A program made the translations under genes and the position numbers. The notes below the pieces were generated by a model. It did not search any database, was not told the DNA's origin, and worked only from the letters and a program-made list of their open reading frames with translations. A stretch of DNA of 64,000 bases from the NCBI GenBank assembly GCA_963730585.1, contig CAVSSL010000014.1, positions 1 to 64,000 of the forward strand, read 5' to 3'. This document shows, one piece after another, positions 43,335 through 50,685 of this stretch (position 1 is its first letter; each line of letters begins with the position of its first letter). The DNA comes from Pedococcus_A sp963730585. GTDB lineage: Bacteria; Actinomycetota; Actinomycetes; Actinomycetales; Dermatophilaceae.

Positions 43335-45440
43335 TCAGCGGACGTCGCCGGACTTGCGGTCGCGCAGCACGGTGGGGTCGCCCTTCGCGGGCGTCTCCTC
43401 CTCCTTGATGCGGACCTTGGGCGCCTTGGTGTTGGTCGGCGGGATCTCGAGCTCCTGCAGGGCGTAGGTCATGACGTCACGGAACACGGGGCCGGCCACG
43501 ACGCCACCGAAGTAGCCCTTGATCGGCCGCTGGAGGGTCACCGCGACGACCAGCTCCGGGTCGTCGGCCGGCGCGAAGCCGATGAAGCTGGCGGTCTTGC
43601 CGGAGTACCGGCGCTGGTTGGGGTCGTAGCGGTCGGCCGTGCCGGTCTTGCCGGCGACGCGGTAGCCGGGGATCTTCGCCTCGGGCGCGGTGCCCTCCTT
43701 GCCGACGACACCCTCGAGCATGTCACGGACCTGTTTGGCGGTGTCGGCGGAGACCACCCGCACCGGCTTGGCCTTCTCCGCCCCCACGTAGCCGCCCTTG
43801 CCGTCGCCCACTGCGGAGACGAGGCGCGGCGGGATGCGCACGCCGCCGTTGGCGATGGTCTGGAAGACGCCGGTGGCCTGCAGCGCGTTGACGGACACGC
43901 CCTGGCCGTACATGACCGTGTAGCGCTGGCTGCCGTCCCAGTCCTTGACCTGCTCGAGCAGCCCCTCGCCCTCGCCGGGGAACCTCATGCCGGAGGTCTG
44001 GCCGAGGCCGAACCGGTAGAAGTAGTCGTGCAGCGTGGTCGCCTTCATCTTCTCGCCGGCGAGGACGGTGCCGATGTTGCTCGACTGCGCCAGGACGCCG
44101 GCGAAGGTGAGGTACTCGGTCGGGTGGTCGTGGCTGTCCTTGAACTCGGTGCCGTTGCGCCGAATCCTGTTGGGCACCTCGACCACCGTGTGGGGCGTCA
44201 CCACGCCCTCCTCGATGGCGGCTGACGCGGTCATGACCTTGGCCGTCGAACCCGGCTCGTAGACCTCGTTGAAGGCCTTGTTGGTCCAGTTGTCACGGCT
44301 CTGCCCCGGCCGGTTGGGGTCGAAGGTCGGGTAGGACGCGACGGCCAGCAGCTCACCGGTCTTCACGTTCTGCACGACGACGGTGCCGGACAGCGCGTTG
44401 GTCTGGATCACCTTCTGCGCCAGGGCGTTCTGCGCGAACCACTGGAGGTCGGAGTTGATGGTGAGCTTGACGTCGCGCCCTGGGACGGCCGGCGTCGTCT
44501 GCTGGTGCCCGGTGGGGATGACCCGGCCGTCGAGGGCCTGCTCGTAGACCGTCTTGCCCGCCGTGCCGGACAGCGCCTCGTCCATGAGCACCTCGACACC
44601 GGCGCCGGCGCTGCCGTCGGACTGGAGGAACCCGACCAGTGACGCCGCTGCCGTGGCCGTCGGGTAGTTGCGCTCCGAGGTCGGCTCGCTGTAGATGCCG
44701 GGGATGCCGAGGGCGGCGATCTTGCGCCAGTTCAGCGGCGTGATGTTCTTGGCGACCACCCGGTAGCGGGCCTGACCCGTGAGGACGGGGGTCAGCTCCC
44801 CCACCGACGTGCCCAGCAGGGGGGCCAGGTCGGCCGCAGCACCAGCGACACCGACCCGGGTGTAGACGCCGTCGACGGACTTCTTGTACTCGACCACGGC
44901 GGTCTGGTCCACGGTCACGGTGCGGCGCTCGATGCTCGAGGCGAGCACGGTGCCCTGGGAGTCGAGGATGCGGCCGCGCATCGCGGGGATGGCGACGGTG
45001 GCCATGCGCGAGGAGAGCGCGTCAGCGGAGGTCGCCGAGGCGTCGAACCCCTGCAGGCGCAACAGCTGGGCCGCGAAGATGCTGAAGACGAACAGGACCG
45101 CCACCACCATGGCGCGCATCCGGCGGCGGGGGCTGGCGGTGCCGAGGCGCACCGACTTCGGCCGGCGTCCGGCAGGGTGCCGCGGCGCCGTCGGACGCTT
45201 TTCGGGCCGCTTCTCCGGCCGCTTCTCCGGTCGTGACGGCTGAGTGGCTCGGGCCGCGCGCTGTCCCGTTGCGCCGCTGCCCGGGCCCCTGACCTGCCCC
45301 GCCTTCGTGGCGGTCTTCGGGTGGGGTGTGCCGTCGCGCCGGGGCGCGGGCCGAGCCTCTGGCCGTGGCGCGGGCCGACGCGCGGCGCCCTTCGACACCG
45401 AGCCGGGATGGCCCGGTCGGGTGCCTCGGGGCTGCGTCAC
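43335..45440 (-). CDS. ftsI: Penicillin-binding protein FtsI (PBP3), class B transpeptidase
   Basis: About 701 residues. A long, basic, Pro-rich cytoplasmic N-terminus of about 110 residues includes RPEKRPEKRPEKRP, encoded by a near-perfect 12-bp repeat. Next comes the membrane segment MRAMVVAVLFVFSIFAAQLL, a pedestal domain, and the transpeptidase with motifs EPGSTAKV (catalytic Ser), SSN and KTGTADR. It cross-links septal murein. GTG 45440 follows GAGGT by nine bases. The open frame continues upstream into ftsL, where it is a shadow. Confidence 0.94.
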   Translation of the reverse strand: MTQPRGTRPGHPGSVSKGAARRPAPRPEARPAPRRDGTPHPKTATKAGQVRGPGSGATGQRAARATQPSRPEKRPEKRPEKRPTAPRHPAGRRPKSVRLGTASPRRRMRAMVVAVLFVFSIFAAQLLRLQGFDASATSADALSSRMATVAIPAMRGRILDSQGTVLASSIERRTVTVDQTAVVEYKKSVDGVYTRVGVAGAAADLAPLLGTSVGELTPVLTGQARYRVVAKNITPLNWRKIAALGIPGIYSEPTSERNYPTATAAASLVGFLQSDGSAGAGVEVLMDEALSGTAGKTVYEQALDGRVIPTGHQQTTPAVPGRDVKLTINSDLQWFAQNALAQKVIQTNALSGTVVVQNVKTGELLAVASYPTFDPNRPGQSRDNWTNKAFNEVYEPGSTAKVMTASAAIEEGVVTPHTVVEVPNRIRRNGTEFKDSHDHPTEYLTFAGVLAQSSNIGTVLAGEKMKATTLHDYFYRFGLGQTSGMRFPGEGEGLLEQVKDWDGSQRYTVMYGQGVSVNALQATGVFQTIANGGVRIPPRLVSAVGDGKGGYVGAEKAKPVRVVSADTAKQVRDMLEGVVGKEGTAPEAKIPGYRVAGKTGTADRYDPNQRRYSGKTASFIGFAPADDPELVVAVTLQRPIKGYFGGVVAGPVFRDVMTYALQELEIPPTNTKAPKVRIKEEETPAKGDPTVLRDRKSGDVR

Positions 45441-45498
45441 GTCGATACCTCGGGGTCGGTGCTGCGGGTGGGTGTGTCGGTGGTGGGTGGTGCGCCGG

Positions 45499-46245
45499 TC
45501 AGCGGGACGGCGTCGTCGGCTGGGCGCCCTGGCGCTGCGCGTTGCCGTTGCCGTTGCCGGAGGGGCTGCCGGAGGCGCCCTGCCCGGGGGCCCCGGCCTG
45601 GGGCGCACGACTCGTGGTCGTGGTGCTCGTGGTGGCCTTGGTGCGGGCGTTCACGCTCGTGCTGGTGGTCACGACGGAGCCGTCCGGCTTGGTCACCACC
45701 ATCGTCGTCGTCGTCACGTCCCCCCTCCGCGTCACGGTGGTCTTCGGCCCGGCGGCGGCAGCCTTCGACAGTGCCGTGGCCCGGGCCCCGGTGCCGGGGT
45801 GGGCCGACTTCGTCTGGGGAGCCGTCACCACGGTAAAGCCGGGCCGCTTCTGCGCCGGCTTCGCCACGCCGAGCACCGCGCCGTCGCTCAGCCGGAGGAA
45901 CGCCGCCGAGTCGGCGGGCACCATGCCGAGCTTCGCGGCGCGGGCGGCGAGGTTGGCCGGCGCCTTCTGCGCGTCGATGGCGGCGGTGAGCGCCTCCTCG
46001 GTGTCGGTCAGCTCGCCGGAGGTCGCCTGGAGCCGGTGCAACGTGAACGAGCCCTCGGCCATCGACGTGTTCAGCATGAGCAGCCCCATGAGGCCGCCGA
46101 TGAGCAGGAGCATGCAGAGCGCCGCGAACATCGCGCTGCCGGGGTGGCCGGCCTTGCCCGGGACCACCCGGAGCGGTTGTGGTGCCGCGGTGCGGCGCTG
46201 CGGTGCCCGTGATGCGACCCTCGCCGTCGCAGTCATCTGGCTCAT
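45499..46245 (-). CDS. ftsL: FtsL-like septum protein with a long C-terminal extension
   Basis: About 248 residues, twice the usual FtsL. A basic N-terminus, one membrane segment (AMFAALCMLLLIGGLMGLLML), and a coiled coil with LHRLQATSGELTDTEEALTAAIDAQKAPANLAARAAKLGMVPADSAAFLRLSDGAVLG fit FtsL. The last 115 residues are Thr/Ala/Gly/Pro-rich low complexity, outside the cell by topology. ATG 46245 overlaps the rsmH stop (ATGA). Position and topology support the assignment, as sequence identity is low in this family. Confidence 0.85.
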   Translation of the reverse strand: MSQMTATARVASRAPQRRTAAPQPLRVVPGKAGHPGSAMFAALCMLLLIGGLMGLLMLNTSMAEGSFTLHRLQATSGELTDTEEALTAAIDAQKAPANLAARAAKLGMVPADSAAFLRLSDGAVLGVAKPAQKRPGFTVVTAPQTKSAHPGTGARATALSKAAAAGPKTTVTRRGDVTTTTMVVTKPDGSVVTTSTSVNARTKATTSTTTTSRAPQAGAPGQGASGSPSGNGNGNAQRQGAQPTTPSR

Positions 46246-47222
46246 CGGTGCTGTCCCTTCGTGGAGCGTGTCTTCTCGGCGACCCGTAGCCGGGCCGACG
46301 CAGATCTGGGGTTGGCCGCCTTCTCCGCCGCGCTGGGCTCCTCGGCCCCGCGCGTCAGCAGCCGCAGGTAGGGGCGGTGCTCGGGCAGCTCGACCGGCAG
46401 GCCCTCGGGGGCGCTGCTGCGGGCGCCGGCGGCGAAGACGCGCTTGGTGATGCGGTCCTCGAGCGAGTGGTAGCTCAGCACCGCGACGCGACCGCCGACG
46501 GCGAGGACCTCGATGGCTTCCGGGAGCGCCGTCGCCCACGCGGAGAGCTCGGCGTTCACCTCGATGCGCAGCGCCTGGAAGGTGCGCTTGCCGGGGTGGC
46601 CGCCGCTCTTCTGCGACGCCGCGGGCACCACCTTCTTGAGCAGGTCGACCAGGCGTCCGGACGTCGTGAACGGCTCGACCTGCCGCTCGCGCACGATGGC
46701 AGCGGCGACCTTGCGGGCGAAGCGCTCCTCGCCGTACTCGCGCAGGATGCGCTCGAGGTCGGACGCCTCGTAGGTGTTGAGGACGTCGGCCGCGGTCAGG
46801 CCCCGGCTCTGGTCCATCCGCATGTCGAGCGGTGCGTCCTGGCTGTAGGCGAAGCCGCGGTCGGCCTCGTCGAGCTGGAGCGAGGAGACGCCGAGGTCGA
46901 AGAGGGCGGCGTGCACCTCGTCGATGCCGAGGTCGGCGACGACGCGGGCGACCTCGTCGTAGACGGCGTGGACCAGCGTGACGCGCTCACCCCAGGCGGC
47001 CAGCCGCTCCCCCGCCAGGGCCAGGGCCTCCTGGTCGCGGTCGATGCCGACGACCCGGGCGTTCGGGCACCGCTCGAGCACGGCCTGGGCGTGCCCGCCC
47101 ATGCCGAGCGTGCCGTCGACGTAGACCGAGCCGGGCTCGGCCAGGGCGGGCTCGAGCAGGTCGAGGATGCGGTCGCGCAGCACAGGGATGTGCCGGTCCT
47201 CGGCTCGTCCTCTGGTGCTCAT
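46242..47222 (-). CDS. rsmH: 16S rRNA m4C1402 methyltransferase RsmH
   Basis: 326 residues. It begins HIPVLRDRILDLLEPAL, with the SAM site YVDGTLGMGGHAQAVL, then ALFDLGVSSLQLDEADRGFAYSQDAPLDMRMD and ALRIEVNAEL. It methylates N4 of C1402 in 16S rRNA. AGGAAGAG lies nine bases before ATG 47222. A GTATGCCG motif lies 25 bases upstream in the leader. Confidence 0.96.
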   Translation of the reverse strand: MSTRGRAEDRHIPVLRDRILDLLEPALAEPGSVYVDGTLGMGGHAQAVLERCPNARVVGIDRDQEALALAGERLAAWGERVTLVHAVYDEVARVVADLGIDEVHAALFDLGVSSLQLDEADRGFAYSQDAPLDMRMDQSRGLTAADVLNTYEASDLERILREYGEERFARKVAAAIVRERQVEPFTTSGRLVDLLKKVVPAASQKSGGHPGKRTFQALRIEVNAELSAWATALPEAIEVLAVGGRVAVLSYHSLEDRITKRVFAAGARSSAPEGLPVELPEHRPYLRLLTRGAEEPSAAEKAANPRSASARLRVAEKTRSTKGQHR

Positions 47223-47507
47223 GCGCGTCTCTTCCTGTGGTGGTGCGTATGCCGGTTGGCTCGGGGTGTCGGGGCCTGCGCCGGTGCCGTACGTGGTGCG
47301 GTGCGCGGGGTGCTGTGGCGGGGCGGTGGCTGCTGGTGGAGGCGGTGCTGTGGTGGAGGAGCTGGCCTGTCGGTGGAGGTGGGCCCTGCGGTCAGGTCCC
47401 CATCCGCTTCACTGGTGCGGCCCGAAACGGGGGAAGTCGTCTCGGGACGGGAAGCGGCTGGAGACCTGGCTCCAGGGACCGGGTTGGCCCTCTGTCGCCG
47501 TGTCGGC
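47223..47507. other. mraZ-rsmH intergenic region, GTGG-rich
   Basis: 285 bases without a convincing gene, unusual within this tightly packed cluster. The plus strand is full of GTGG/GGTGG words (mainly 47300-47400), so the coding-strand leader is CCAC-rich. It holds one GTATGCCG motif at 47247. It may carry a separate rsmH promoter, but I see no clear -10. Confidence 0.5.
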
Positions 47508-47939
47508 CTAGAGGAGTCCGGGGATCACCTCCTCGCTCTGGTCGGCGAAGGCCTGCTCGGTGCTCTCGAGGTAGGCGTTCCACGCGGCGGTGTCCCAGAC
47601 CTCGACGCGCGCGCCGGTGCCGATGACCGTGCAGTCCTTCGACAGGCCGGCGTAGTCGCGCAGCGCCGCGGGGATGGTGACGCGGCCCTGCTTGTCGGGG
47701 ACCTCGTCGGACGCGCCGGAGAGGAAGACGCGCATGTAGTCGCGGGCGGCCTTGCTGGTCGTCGGCGCCTGCTGCATCTGGGTGGCCAGGCGGACGAACT
47801 CGTCCATGGGGAAGACGTAGAGGCAGCGCTCCTGGCCGCGGGTGACGACGAGGCCGTCGGCGAGCCGGTCGCGGAACTTGGCGGGCAGGAAGAGGCGGCC
47901 CTTCTCGTCGAGCTTGGGGTTGTGCGTCCCGAGAAACAC
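47508..47939 (-). CDS. mraZ: Transcriptional regulator MraZ
   Basis: 143 residues with two AbrB-type swapped-hairpin repeats: FLGTHNPKLDEKGRLFLPAKFRDRL and DEVPDKQGRVTIPAALRDYAGL. MraZ represses or tunes its own dcw cluster by binding repeated GTGG-type boxes. GTG 47939 is chosen because it gives the family start VFLGTHNP and GGGAGGTGG lies just upstream; the in-frame ATG at 47978 would add 13 atypical residues. Confidence 0.95.
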   Translation of the reverse strand: MFLGTHNPKLDEKGRLFLPAKFRDRLADGLVVTRGQERCLYVFPMDEFVRLATQMQQAPTTSKAARDYMRVFLSGASDEVPDKQGRVTIPAALRDYAGLSKDCTVIGTGARVEVWDTAAWNAYLESTEQAFADQSEEVIPGLL

Positions 47940-47994
47940 GCGTCTCCACCTCCCCTCTGGCGTGCTGCGTGGTGCCACGGCCCTCTAATGCGCC

Positions 47995-48019
47995 CCACTT
48001 TACTCCACTGTTATCCACT
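47995..48019 (-). promoter_or_regulatory. MraZ box: three AGTGG direct repeats, 10-bp period
   Basis: On the minus strand AGTGG occurs at 48019-48015, 48009-48005 and 47999-47995, exactly ten bases apart, about 55-80 bases upstream of the mraZ start. This matches the known organisation of MraZ operators (short GTGG/TGGG-type repeats one helical turn apart). Confidence 0.65.
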
Positions 48020-48080
48020 TCACGACCAGAACTGGCATCTTTCTCGACGATTTCGTCCGCGTTTTCGCTGGTCAGCGTCT

Positions 48081-48100
48081 GTGGTGGAAAGTGGGGGAAG
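48081..48100 (+). promoter_or_regulatory. MraZ-box-like repeat facing moxR
   Basis: GTGGTGGAAA followed directly by GTGGGGGAAG gives two GTGG units ten bases apart on the plus strand, then AATGGAGG ten bases further. A second GTGGTGG...GTGGGGGAAG block at 48268-48290 has a 13-base spacing. Confidence 0.45.
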
Positions 48101-48321
48101 AATGGAGGGCATGCCCCAGGCATGGGTCACCACGAGGCGCGGTGGGTCACCGGCCGGTGACGATCTGGTGCGGATCGGCAGGAAAGGGGCCCGAAGAAGG
48201 CACCGAACGGGCACCATGACGGCCCGCAGCGCGTTCCCCTGACGGCAGGACGCGGCATACACCTGCCGTGGTGGAGCGTTGTGGGGGAAGATCGATCGAC
48301 ATCGACGAAGGGACGGCGCAA

Positions 48322-49413
48322 GTGGCGATCACGGAGCCGACGGAGGGACGACTCGTGCACGACCAGATGGCCGCACCGGGGGACGGACAGCCTGCCGCGC
48401 AGAACGCCGCGCCCAGCTCCGCACCGGACACCTCACCCGGCACCCCGCACGACGCCGACGTGGCACCGCTGGAGCTCGTCACGAAGGTCGCGGGCCAGCT
48501 CGCCCAGGCGATGAACTCCGTGATCGAGGGCAAGCCCGACGTCGTGCTCACCGCCATCACCGTGCTCCTGGCCGAGGGGCACCTGCTCCTCGAGGACGTC
48601 CCCGGCGTCGGCAAGACGATGCTCGCCAAGACGCTGGCCCGCTCCATCGACTGCTCGGTGCGGCGGGTGCAGTTCACCCCCGACCTGCTGCCCAGCGACA
48701 TCACGGGCGTGAGCGTCTTCAACCAGGACGTGCGCGACTTCGAGTTCCGCCCCGGCGCCATCTTCGCCAACGTGGTCGTCGGCGACGAGATCAACCGCGC
48801 CTCCCCCAAGACCCAGTCGGCGCTGCTGGAGTGCATGGAGGAGGGGCAGGTCACCGTCGACGGCCAGACCTACGGCCTCCCCCGCCCGTTCATCGTCATG
48901 GCCACGCAGAACCCCATCGAGATGGAGGGCACCTACCCCCTTCCCGAGGCGCAGCGCGACCGGTTCATGGCGCGGATCTCGCTGGGGTACCCCTCCACCC
49001 GGGCCGAGCTCGCCATGCTCGACACCCACGGCCAGACCAGCCCCCTCGACGACCTGGTGCCCGTGACCGACGCCGCCACCATCTCCGCGATGATCCGGGC
49101 CGTGCGCGGGGTCTACACGAGCCCCGCCATCAAGCAGTACGTCGTGGACCTGACGGCCTCCACCCGCAGCAGCACCGCCCTCCGGCTCGGCGCCTCGCCG
49201 CGCGCCACCCTGCAGCTGCTCCGCGCCGCCCGTGCGCACGCCGCCCTCGAGGGCCGCGACCACGTGCTGCCCGACGACGTCCAGACGATCGCCGTGCCCG
49301 TGCTCGCGCACCGCATCATCCCCACCGGCGAGACCCAGCTCGCCCGCAAGAGCACGGCCGACGTGCTGCACGACCTGATGCGCAGGGTGCCGGTCCCGTC
49401 GGCCAACCGCTGA
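48322..49413 (+). CDS. MoxR-family AAA+ ATPase
   Basis: About 363 residues. After a disordered acidic N-terminus, the AAA+ core has Walker A EDVPGVGKTMLAKTLA, VQFTPDLLPSDITGV, Walker B ANVVVGDEINRASPKTQSALLE, and sensor/arginine regions MATQNPIEMEGTYPLPEAQRDRF. MoxR ATPases act as chaperones for DUF58/VWA partners, which fits the next gene. AAGGGA lies about ten bases before GTG 48322. Plausible operon: moxR, DUF58, transglutaminase. Confidence 0.93.
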   Translation: MAITEPTEGRLVHDQMAAPGDGQPAAQNAAPSSAPDTSPGTPHDADVAPLELVTKVAGQLAQAMNSVIEGKPDVVLTAITVLLAEGHLLLEDVPGVGKTMLAKTLARSIDCSVRRVQFTPDLLPSDITGVSVFNQDVRDFEFRPGAIFANVVVGDEINRASPKTQSALLECMEEGQVTVDGQTYGLPRPFIVMATQNPIEMEGTYPLPEAQRDRFMARISLGYPSTRAELAMLDTHGQTSPLDDLVPVTDAATISAMIRAVRGVYTSPAIKQYVVDLTASTRSSTALRLGASPRATLQLLRAARAHAALEGRDHVLPDDVQTIAVPVLAHRIIPTGETQLARKSTADVLHDLMRRVPVPSANR

Positions 49414-49428
49414 GGCGGGTGAGACGTC

Positions 49429-50685
49429 GTGCGCCGGCTCCGTGACCTGTTGACGACGCGTGGCCGCGCCTTCGTGTCCGCCGGCATCACGCTGGCCCTG
49501 TGCGGGATCGGGCTCGGCTTCTCCGACCTGACCCGGATCGGCGTGCTGCTCATCGCCCTCCCGCTGCTCAGCGCGCTGCTCATGCGTCGCCACGACCTGC
49601 GCTTCGGCCTCGACCGCAACCCGCGCCCCGGGCGGGTGCAGGTCGACGAGCCCTCGACGGTCACGCTCACGATCGAGAACGCCGGACCCACCACGAGCCC
49701 GCTGATCATGGCCGAGGAGCAGCTCGACTACGCGCTCGGCGACCGTCCCCGCTTCGTGGTCTCCCGGCTGCGCCGCGGCGACCGCCAGGAGGTGCACTAC
49801 ACGGTGCGCTCGCACGTGCGCGGCCGCCACCGCCTCGGGCCGCTCGGGGTCCGGCTCCGCGACCCGTTCGGCCTCAGCACCCGGGTGGCGGCCATCAGCG
49901 GCGCGGGCGACATCCTCGTGCTGCCCCGCGTCCTGCCGCTCGGCTCAGGGCGGCCGCCGGGCAGCGGCATCGGCGCCGAGGGCGCGATCCCCCACATGGT
50001 GGCGCTGCACGGTGAGGACGACGTCTCCATCCGCGCCTACCGCGACGGCGACGACCTGCGCCGCATCCACTGGCCGGCCACCGCCAAGACGGGCGACCTC
50101 ATGGTGCGCCAGGAGGACCGACCCGCCCGGCGCCGCGCCGTGGTCGTGCTCGACTCGCGCGCCTCGGGCCACCGCGGCAGCGGCAGCTCGAGCTCGCTGG
50201 AGTGGGCGGTCACCGCCGCCGCCTCGATCACCGCGCACCTGTGCGAGCAGGGGTATGCCGTGCACCTCGTCACCGACGAGACCGCCGACGACGGCCGGGC
50301 GGGCATGGCCATCGACCTCGACCACGCCCTCGAGGTGCTGGCCGAGGCGCACACCGGCCAGGTCGAGCAGTTCGCGGAGGTGCTCCACTCCGCCCACCCG
50401 GTCACCTCCTCCGGGGGCCTCGTCATCGCGATCGTCACCGAGCTCGACGAGGACCTCGCCCGGCAGGTCGCCGCCCTGCGCCAGCCGGGCGGCACCGGGC
50501 TCGCGCTCGTCCTGGACGCCGCGAGCTTCGCCGCAGGGCGGCCACCGGCCGGGCAGCCCTCGGAACCGGCGTGTGTCGCGGTGCTCCGCAGCGCCGGGTG
50601 GAGCGCGGTCGTGGTGCGGGCCGACGACGAGGTCGCCACGGCGTGGACGGCGCTGGCCGGGGCGTCGAGCCCGGTGCCGCTGTGA
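49429..50685 (+). CDS. DUF58 domain protein
   Basis: 418 residues with two N-terminal membrane segments (RAFVSAGITLALCGIGLGF, IGVLLIALPLLSALL), a beta-rich region (RVQVDEPSTVTLTIENAGPTT), and the DUF58 motif DDVSIRAYRDGDDLRRIHWPATAKTGDLMVRQ. These proteins accompany MoxR and transglutaminase-like genes in a widespread operon of unknown biochemical role, probably envelope-related. Its TGA overlaps the GTG of the next gene (GTGA). A GTATGCCG motif at 50253 is in the coding strand. Confidence 0.92.
   Translation: MRRLRDLLTTRGRAFVSAGITLALCGIGLGFSDLTRIGVLLIALPLLSALLMRRHDLRFGLDRNPRPGRVQVDEPSTVTLTIENAGPTTSPLIMAEEQLDYALGDRPRFVVSRLRRGDRQEVHYTVRSHVRGRHRLGPLGVRLRDPFGLSTRVAAISGAGDILVLPRVLPLGSGRPPGSGIGAEGAIPHMVALHGEDDVSIRAYRDGDDLRRIHWPATAKTGDLMVRQEDRPARRRAVVVLDSRASGHRGSGSSSSLEWAVTAAASITAHLCEQGYAVHLVTDETADDGRAGMAIDLDHALEVLAEAHTGQVEQFAEVLHSAHPVTSSGGLVIAIVTELDEDLARQVAALRQPGGTGLALVLDAASFAAGRPPAGQPSEPACVAVLRSAGWSAVVVRADDEVATAWTALAGASSPVPL

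Larger units (their letters stand above)
47940..48321. other. Divergent mraZ/moxR control region
   Basis: 382 bases. Toward mraZ there are three AGTGG repeats with a 10-bp period (47995-48019). Toward moxR there is GTGGTGGAAAGTGGGGGAAG at 48081-48100 and a related GTGG pair at 48268-48290. One dispersed GTATGCCG motif lies at 48253-48260 (minus). No RNA gene or coding frame is supported. Confidence 0.6.
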
